From: AWTP1-13 sp035550075
Lineage (GTDB): Bacteria; Pseudomonadota; Alphaproteobacteria; Rhizobiales; Hyphomicrobiaceae
Length of the DNA stretch: 64,000 nucleotides
NCBI GenBank assembly: GCA_035550075.1
Contig: DASZQG010000049.1
Span: 8,138-72,137 of the forward strand
Direction of reading: 5' to 3'
Shown: piece after piece, positions 58,613 to 64,000 of the stretch
How the letters are laid out: each line of letters begins with the position of its first letter
How positions within the stretch are numbered: position 1 is the first letter of the stretch
The notes under the pieces: generated by a model
Databases searched by the model: none
Seen by the model: the letters and a program-made list of their open reading frames with translations, nothing else
What the model was told of the DNA's origin: nothing
Made by a program: the position numbers and the translations under genes

Positions 58613-59806
58613 CTAGTCCAGCGCCGCGTACACGAGATTGCGGAACAGCGTGCGGTAGAAATCGCGCTGGCCGGGCGCCTGGATCATCAGCAGCGCGTGC
58701 AGGTGCTCGACCGGGTCGACCCAGAACACCGTGCCCGCGATGCCGCCCCAATTGTAGGTGCCGACGGAGGCCGGGAACGGCGCGACACCTTCGGCCAGGC
58801 GCACCGCAAAGCCCAGGCCGAAGCCGTGGCCCGGCGCCAGCAGGTTGAGCGCGGAATCGACACTCACGCCGCCGCCCAGGTGGTTGGATGTCATGTAGGC
58901 CAGCGTCTTGCGGCCGATCAGGCGTGTCCCCTCGAACGTGCCGCCGGCGGACAGCATCTGCAGGAAGCGCAGGTAGTCGTGGGCCGTCGACACCAGCCCG
59001 CCGCCGCCCGATTGCAGCTTCGGCACCTCGCGCGGATCATAGAGCTTCACGTCGTTGCCGGTGTCGGGATCCTTGGCGAACGGCTGGGCGAGGCGCGACG
59101 CCTTGCCCGCCGGCACCGAGAATGCCGTATCTGCCATGCCGAGGGGCCCGAGAATGCGCGCCTGGAGGAATTCTTCCAGCGAGGTCTCCGAAACCACCTC
59201 GACCAGCCGCCCCAGTACGTCCGTGGAATGGCTGTAGGACCAGTGGGTGCCCGGCTGGTGCAGCAGCGGCAGCGACGCCAGCGCCTTGCAGAACTCGGCG
59301 TTGGTCTGGCTGCGCCGGTGCAGAAGGGCTTGCGTGTAGATGTCCTTCAGCCGGCCGGTGGCGACGAAATCGTAGGTCAGGCCGGAGGTGTGGCGCAGCA
59401 GGTCCTGGATGGTGATCGGCGCCGCCGCCGGCTCCAGCTCGAGACGGCCGCCGCGCTCCACGCCCACCTTCATCTCGGCGAACTCGGGCAGGTACTTGGC
59501 GATCGGCTCGCCGAGGAACAGCCGCCCCTCCTCCACCAGCATCATCACCGCCAGCGAGACGATCGGCTTGGTCATCGAGAAGATGCGGAAGATCGAGTCC
59601 GCCTGCATCGGGGCGTCGCTGTCCGGGCCCTGCCGGCCGAGCACCTCGAAATAGGCAAGCCGGCCCTTGCGGGCGATGGCGGCCACCACGCCGGGCAGGC
59701 GCTTGCGCGCGATTTCCGCCTTCAGGACATCGGTGAGACGCGCAAGTGCCGGCGCCGACAGGCCGGCCAATACCGGATCGGCGAGGCCGTGCGCGTCCTG
59801 GGTCAT
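58613..59806 (-). CDS. Class C beta-lactamase-family serine hydrolase
   Basis: The protein has 397 residues. SxxK is IFSMTKPIVSLAVMM, YxH is SYSHSTDVLGRLV, and the third motif region is GGGGLVSTAHDYLRF then HLGGG. It has no signal peptide, so it is a cytoplasmic esterase or lactonase rather than an antibiotic resistance enzyme. Its ATG lies 3 nt after the aminotransferase stop, so it is co-transcribed. The substrate is not known. Confidence 0.92.
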   Translation of the reverse strand: MTQDAHGLADPVLAGLSAPALARLTDVLKAEIARKRLPGVVAAIARKGRLAYFEVLGRQGPDSDAPMQADSIFRIFSMTKPIVSLAVMMLVEEGRLFLGEPIAKYLPEFAEMKVGVERGGRLELEPAAAPITIQDLLRHTSGLTYDFVATGRLKDIYTQALLHRRSQTNAEFCKALASLPLLHQPGTHWSYSHSTDVLGRLVEVVSETSLEEFLQARILGPLGMADTAFSVPAGKASRLAQPFAKDPDTGNDVKLYDPREVPKLQSGGGGLVSTAHDYLRFLQMLSAGGTFEGTRLIGRKTLAYMTSNHLGGGVSVDSALNLLAPGHGFGLGFAVRLAEGVAPFPASVGTYNWGGIAGTVFWVDPVEHLHALLMIQAPGQRDFYRTLFRNLVYAALD

Positions 59807-59809
59807 GGC

Positions 59810-61138
59810 CTAGGCCACTGCTCTGATCACTTTGACCAGGCCATCGCGGATCTCGTTGATGTCGCTCTCGGTGGAGATGAGCGGCGGCGAAGTCACCAGC
59901 GTGTCGGTGGCAACGCGCACGTAGATGTTGAGGTCGTGGTACATGCGCTCGATCGCGTCGTGACCGCGCAGGCCCGGCTTGCCCGGAATCGGCTCCAGGT
60001 CGATGCCCGCCATCAGCCCGACGGTGCGGATATCGACGACGTTGGGCTCGCCCTTGAGGCTCATCATGGCCTCCGCGAACATCGGCTCGAGCTTGCGGGC
60101 GCGCTCGAACAGGCCCTCGTCCTTGTAGAGGTCGAGCGTGGCGAGCCCGGCCGCGGCGGCCAGCGGATGGCCCGAGTAGGTGTAGCCGTGGAACAGCTCG
60201 ATCACGTGCTCGGGCCCGTTCATGAAGGCATCGTAGATCTTCTTGGACGCCATCACGCCGGCCATCGGCACCGCCGCGTTGGTGATGCCCTTGGCGAAGG
60301 TGATCATGTCGGGCTGCACGCCGTAGCGCTCGGCGGCGAAGGCGTGGCCGAGACGGCCGAAGCCGGTAATCACCTCGTCGAAGATCAGAAGGATGCCGTG
60401 CTGCTCGGTGATCTCGCGCAGGCGCTTGAGATAGCCCTTGGGCGGCGGCAGGCAGCCGGTGGAGCCTGCCACCGGCTCGACGATCACGGCGGCGATGGTG
60501 GAGGCATCGTGCAGGTTGATCAGCCGCATCATCTCGTCGGCGAGATGCGCGCCCCACTCCGGCTCGCCCTTGGTGAAGGCCTGCTTGGAGCGGTCGTAGG
60601 TCGTCGGCAGATGGTCGACGCCCGTCAGCATGTTGCCGAACTGCTTGCGGTTGGCGACCATGCCGCCGACCGAGATGCCGCCGAAGCCGATGCCGTGGTA
60701 GCCGCGCTCGCGCCCGATCAGCCGCGTGCGGCCGCCCTCGCCGCGCGCCTTATGGTAGGCGAGCGCGATTTTGAGCGCCGTATCGACCGCCTCGGAGCCC
60801 GAATTGGAGAAGAACGCGTAGTCGAGGTCGCCGGGGGCCAGCAGCGACAGGCGCGAGGCGAGCTCGAACACCTTGGGGTGCCCGTACTGAAAGGCCGGCG
60901 CGTAGTCGAGCTTGGCCGCCATGTCCTGGATCGCCTTGACGATCGGCTCGCGGCAGTGGCCGGCGTTGACGCAGAACAGGCCGGACGTGGCGTCGAGAAC
61001 CTTGGTCCCGTCCGGCTTGAAGTAGTGCCGGTCCTTGGCACCCGAGAACAGCCGGGGGCGCTTCTTGAAGGCGCGGTTGGGCGTGAACGGCACCCAGTAC
61101 GGCTCGAGCTCATTGGGCTTCATGTCGAGCGGCGCCAT
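59810..61138 (-). CDS. Class III omega-aminotransferase (beta-alanine:pyruvate type)
   Basis: The protein has 442 residues. FSNSGSEAVDTALKIALAYH, LIFDEVITGFGRLG and TFAKGITNAAVPMAGVM (PLP lysine in FAKGIT) are the family marks. It matches omega-amino acid:pyruvate aminotransferases, which act on beta-alanine, GABA or amines. GGGAG lies before ATG 61138. The short intergenic spacing to the serine hydrolase suggests a two-gene operon. Confidence 0.95.
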   Translation of the reverse strand: MAPLDMKPNELEPYWVPFTPNRAFKKRPRLFSGAKDRHYFKPDGTKVLDATSGLFCVNAGHCREPIVKAIQDMAAKLDYAPAFQYGHPKVFELASRLSLLAPGDLDYAFFSNSGSEAVDTALKIALAYHKARGEGGRTRLIGRERGYHGIGFGGISVGGMVANRKQFGNMLTGVDHLPTTYDRSKQAFTKGEPEWGAHLADEMMRLINLHDASTIAAVIVEPVAGSTGCLPPPKGYLKRLREITEQHGILLIFDEVITGFGRLGHAFAAERYGVQPDMITFAKGITNAAVPMAGVMASKKIYDAFMNGPEHVIELFHGYTYSGHPLAAAAGLATLDLYKDEGLFERARKLEPMFAEAMMSLKGEPNVVDIRTVGLMAGIDLEPIPGKPGLRGHDAIERMYHDLNIYVRVATDTLVTSPPLISTESDINEIRDGLVKVIRAVA

Positions 61139-61456
61139 GGCTTAATCTCCCGTTATCTTCTCGGTATCGGAGGGGGCGGAGAGGAATGTTCCATCGGCAA
61201 TCTAACAGTGCGGGAGGGGCGGCGGAAGCGCGGCACAGTGGCGGTGCGGTATGCGCCAGAAGCCCGGCACCCCGTGCAATAGCTGTGGAAACGCTAAGGT
61301 GCCGCCAAACGGACACAGCACCGCCGGGTTCTCGCTCAGACTCCGGCTCACCTGAACCCGAATCGGAGGGCTCATTTAGCTTTTGGTAGGCGAATCGGAA
61401 CGAGATGCGTTGCAGCGGCGGATTCCCACCCACGCCGCGGCAGGAGGAAACCAGAT
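61139..61456. other. Divergent intergenic region before the SDR-like gene
   Basis: The 318 bp contain no supported gene. They hold the promoters for the aminotransferase operon and the SDR-like gene. AGGAGGAAA before 61457 is the SDR-like ribosome-binding site. Confidence 0.4.
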
Positions 61457-62191
61457 ATGTTGATGAGTGTGCTGGACGGGGCCCGGTTGGCCCCGGCGTA
61501 CCCCCGGATTGCCGGCAAGCGTGTGCTGATCACCGGCCTCACCAGCAGATGCGGCGTCGATGTCGCGCGCGTCTTCGCCGAGCACAAGACCCGGCTTGTG
61601 CTGCAGTTTGCCGAGACCGGCCAGGAGATGCACACCGTTGCCGAGATCGTGGCCCAGGACGCGCTCGAGGTCAGTGCCTTCGGCCGCGTCGGTCCGCAGA
61701 CCGACGAGGTGGTGCGCTTCGCCCGTGATGCGGTGAAAGCGTTCGGCGGGGTGGACCTCGTCATCAATTTCGTCCAGCTCTCCGCGCAAAATGCCAATCA
61801 GCTCGCCAGCGTGGATGCCATCGAGCGCACCATTGCCGAGCGGCTGGCGGTGCCATGCCTGCTCTCCAAGATCGCGGCCAACCGCATGAGCCTCGCCTGG
61901 ACGGAAGGGCTGATCCTGAACATCGCCACGCTGCCCGGCGCGCCGCACGGCGCCAACCAGGCGTTTGCCGCCGTGGTGAAATCGACGCTGGCCGCGATGA
62001 CGCGGTCGCTCGCCAGCGAGTGGGCCGACAAGGCCATTCGTTTCAATGCGATTGCGCCGCCGACTTGGCCGTCCGCGCTCGATCGCGGTGCGCTTGCCGA
62101 AGCCGAGATGGCCGAGCTGGCGCTCGAGCTCGCCTCGGGACGCGGCAAGACCCTTTCCGGCTGCCTGTTTGAAAGCGCCGGCGAGATCTAG
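61457..62191 (+). CDS. SDR-fold protein with altered active site
   Basis: The protein has 244 residues, SDR-like throughout (KRVLITGLTSRCGVDVARV, then NFVQLSAQNANQLA, LILNIATLPGAPHG and AIRFNAIAPPTWPSAL). The glycine motif is TGLTSRCG instead of TGxxxGIG. At the YxxxK site the Tyr is Ala (FAAVVKSTL keeps Lys). It is likely a non-dehydrogenase member or a pseudoenzyme. The start is 61457, with AGGAGG. Confidence 0.82.
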   Translation: MLMSVLDGARLAPAYPRIAGKRVLITGLTSRCGVDVARVFAEHKTRLVLQFAETGQEMHTVAEIVAQDALEVSAFGRVGPQTDEVVRFARDAVKAFGGVDLVINFVQLSAQNANQLASVDAIERTIAERLAVPCLLSKIAANRMSLAWTEGLILNIATLPGAPHGANQAFAAVVKSTLAAMTRSLASEWADKAIRFNAIAPPTWPSALDRGALAEAEMAELALELASGRGKTLSGCLFESAGEI

Positions 62192-62213
62192 GGTCCTTTC
62201 CAACCGCCCCATC

Positions 62214-62257
62214 TGTCATCCCGGAAAGGCGCGAAGCGCCATATCCGGGAGCCAGGG
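62214..62257 (+). repeat. Dispersed palindromic repeat, copy 3
   Basis: TGTCATCCCGG, core GGCGCGAAGCGCC, then ATATCCGGGAGCCAGGG. It matches copy 2 at 46968 in the outer parts, with a changed core arm. It lies between convergent genes. Confidence 0.82.
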
Positions 62258-62301
62258 GCCGTGGGTGTGCGCCCGTCGATCAGCGGCAGCGGCGCGCGCG
62301 C

Positions 62302-63903
62302 CTACTGCGCCGGATAGCGCCAGAAATCGCCGTTCGGCGTGGCGATGCGCTGCAGGATCGGGATGCGGCGGTCCGGCGGCCGCTCGCCGGTCTGCAGCAG
62401 CAGGCCGATGTCGTTGAGAAGCGCGCTCTTCTCCGCATAGGTGGAATGGTTCAGCGCCAGGTAGTCGGTGCTGGTCCGGCTCACGTCGATGGTGTCGATG
62501 CCGGCGATCACCAGCGGACCGTCCGGGGGCACGTCGCCGGCCCGCGGAATTCCGCCCGCGATGCGGCGGGCCGCCTCCATCGCCACGTCGTTGGACGAGC
62601 AGTAGAGCGTGATGCCGCGGCCATACTGCTTGATATTGCGGGCGAGGTTGGCGAACACGTCGCGGTCGACATCCGGCGCGGCGAGAATGATCTGGTTGAG
62701 CCGCACGTCCGGTGGCAGCGCCTGCGCCAGCGCCGGCAGCACGCTGAGCAGCGGCAGGTTGCCCATGCTGTGGGCGATGACGCTGACGCTCTTGGCCCCG
62801 GTTTCCTTTGTCACCAGCTCCAGGAAATCGCGCAGGTAGGGTTCGGCCTGGGTGGCGCTCTCGCGGTCGAAATAATAGCCGGTGAGGTCGCCGGCCGACG
62901 GCCAGCTATAGAGGAAGGAAGCGCCGTCGAACTTCAGATCGTAGGCCATCTGCGCGGTGCGGTAGACGGCGTAGTCGAAGGAGGTGTTGTAGCCGTGCAC
63001 GAACACCACGGCCTGGTCCTTGAAGGACTGGCTGCCGGCGATCCGCTCGCGCACGAGGCTCAGGAACTGCTCGCGCGTGAGCACCTTCAGCTCCTGCATG
63101 GTGAAGTGCTGCTTGGGGTCCTCCGCCTGCTCGTAGATGGTGACGTTGAGGTAGGGCACCCGGATCGCGAACGGGCGCTCGATGTTGGGCACCTGGTGCG
63201 TCTTGGGCACGGTCACCAGCGCGCGACCCAATTCCAGCCGGTGCGCCCGCTCCGAGGTGTAGCTGATCCGCTTCGGCTCGTCCTTGCGGTTGCGGTCGGT
63301 GCCGTAGAACACCGGCACCACGTCCCAGTCGGTCTTTTCGGTTGCCGCAACGCCGGGCGGCGGGCCCGAGCCGTTGGCGGCATCCTTCATCGTCTCCGTC
63401 GCCTTCGGCGCCGGTGGTCCGCGCCGCGCGCGCGGCGGGGAGGGCGCCGTATCGGGGGCAGGCTGAGCCACGGGCGGTGGCGCGCTGCCGCCTGTCGGCG
63501 CCAGGGTCTTGGCATCCGGCGGCGGGGCCTCGGCGGTCGTCGGTTGCGACGGCGAGGACGGGGCGGGCGGTACGGGCCGGTCCGCGGCGGCAGGGCGATC
63601 CTCCGTCGGCACCCGGATCTCGCGCTTGGGCGCGGAAGGCGGCTCGGGTCTGGCCGCACCGACGCGATCCGGCGAGGGCTCGACCGCCATCGGCGGCGCG
63701 GCGGTCTTGGGTGCCGGCGCGCGCACTTCCAGGCCGCCGATGATCGCAACGATCGCCATCAGGATCAGGCCGATCGGAGCGAGCCGGGCAAGAACCTTGG
63801 CGAAGCGGGAGAGATTGCGCGAGGCGAACCAGATGAACGCATAGAGGATCAGGCCGACCACGGCAGCGGCGATCTCGAGCTCAGCCGGTGATTGTGTGAT
63901 CAT
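62302..63903 (-). CDS. DUF900 alpha/beta hydrolase with membrane anchor and Pro-rich linker
   Basis: The protein has 533 residues. Two N-terminal membrane helices (IAAAVVGLILYAFIWFA and PIGLILMAIVAIIGGL) are followed by a Pro/Ala-rich disordered linker (about residues 60-175). The DUF900 domain has VPVFYGTDRNR, VVFVHGYNTSFDYAVYR, nucleophile elbow AHSMGN and ILAAPDVDRDVF. It is likely a periplasmic membrane-bound esterase or lipase. GGAGGGGG precedes the ATG at 63903. Confidence 0.92.
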   Translation of the reverse strand: MITQSPAELEIAAAVVGLILYAFIWFASRNLSRFAKVLARLAPIGLILMAIVAIIGGLEVRAPAPKTAAPPMAVEPSPDRVGAARPEPPSAPKREIRVPTEDRPAAADRPVPPAPSSPSQPTTAEAPPPDAKTLAPTGGSAPPPVAQPAPDTAPSPPRARRGPPAPKATETMKDAANGSGPPPGVAATEKTDWDVVPVFYGTDRNRKDEPKRISYTSERAHRLELGRALVTVPKTHQVPNIERPFAIRVPYLNVTIYEQAEDPKQHFTMQELKVLTREQFLSLVRERIAGSQSFKDQAVVFVHGYNTSFDYAVYRTAQMAYDLKFDGASFLYSWPSAGDLTGYYFDRESATQAEPYLRDFLELVTKETGAKSVSVIAHSMGNLPLLSVLPALAQALPPDVRLNQIILAAPDVDRDVFANLARNIKQYGRGITLYCSSNDVAMEAARRIAGGIPRAGDVPPDGPLVIAGIDTIDVSRTSTDYLALNHSTYAEKSALLNDIGLLLQTGERPPDRRIPILQRIATPNGDFWRYPAQ

Positions 63904-63939
63904 ATCCCCCCTCCGCTCACATGCGGTCGCGCGCCGACC

Positions 63940-64000
63940 TTATGAATTTGCGGCAGCCGCCGCAATCGCCCGCACGCGCGGCGCGCCGCAGCGCGACCTT
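63940..64000 (-). CDS. Possible C-terminus of a gene entering from the right
   Basis: One frame ends AAAAANS-TAA style at 63940 after a basic, Ala-rich stretch with no other stop up to the window edge. Only about 19 codons are visible, so this may be chance. Confidence 0.3.
   Translation of the reverse strand, partial: RSRCGAPRVRAIAAAAANS

Noticed and set aside
61110..61433. Hypothetical gene on the minus strand upstream of the aminotransferase
   Set aside because: Overlaps the aminotransferase start and has no domain or ribosome-binding site.
1..64000. CRISPR array, tRNA, rRNA or transposase genes
   Set aside because: None was recognised by reading; a covariance search (tRNAscan, Infernal) would decide for RNA genes.

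Overview
The window is a G+C-rich chromosomal segment that reads as alphaproteobacterial, most likely Hyphomicrobiales (Rhizobiales). The signs are a fixNOQP/ccoNOQP-ccoG locus behind a perfect FNR/FixK box, isolated methylmalonyl-CoA mutase small-subunit and MeaB genes, a DUF2793 phage/GTA-type protein, DUF2277 and SPW-repeat proteins, and dispersed palindromic repeats of the kind common in this order. No genus can be assigned by reading alone. I saw no rRNA, tRNA, CRISPR array or transposase.

Layout. 1-5.6 kb (minus strand): cbb3-type cytochrome oxidase operon ccoNOQP running into ccoG, which is cut by the window edge. It is preceded by three small secreted proteins: a Spy/CpxP-like protein, a Cys-rich GLG1-type protein and a helical protein. 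A perfect TTGAT-N4-ATCAA box stands before ccoN and another before the Spy-like gene, so the 5.6 kb probably form one low-oxygen regulon. 6-8.6 kb: a tiny His/Arg-rich secreted protein with a strong terminator, DUF192, a double cold-shock-domain protein and glyoxalase I. 8.8-15 kb: a diguanylate cyclase with a decayed EAL domain, then a TetR - membrane fusion protein - ABC ATPase - ABC permease operon with overlapping genes and a perfect palindromic operator. 15.6-28.2 kb: an orphan phage/GTA-like beta-helix protein, mutA without mutB, a HerA-type DUF853 ATPase with a detached copy of its own tail, an ECF sigma factor, folE, a Rieske-FAD reductase, a cNMP-regulated patatin, pcp and meaB. 28.2-35.8 kb: mostly single-gene metabolism (LTXXQ protein, MBL hydrolase, MDR reductase, cysK, EamA exporter, DUF427, DUF4336, MAPEG).

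35.7-44.1 kb is accessory DNA with visibly lower G+C. A LysR regulator diverges from an SDR-cupin-MAPEG-MFS run. Next comes a 3.9-kb island bounded by an 18-bp exact direct repeat that duplicates the last codons and stop of guaA, a classic integration site. The island carries a CPBP protease, a serine hydrolase, TetR and a PaiB-like protein, plus a cluster of short direct repeats just inside one end, but no integrase.

44.1-64 kb returns to high-G+C housekeeping and catabolic genes: guaA, a cNMP/rhodanese fusion, a class I aminotransferase, panB, amidase with tctA/tctB (no tctC), a large FAD/Fe-S oxidoreductase interrupted in frame by two palindromic repeats, small stress-type proteins (DUF2277, DUF4440, SPW, OsmC, Kazal), a class C serine hydrolase with a class III aminotransferase, a degenerate SDR and a DUF900 alpha/beta hydrolase.
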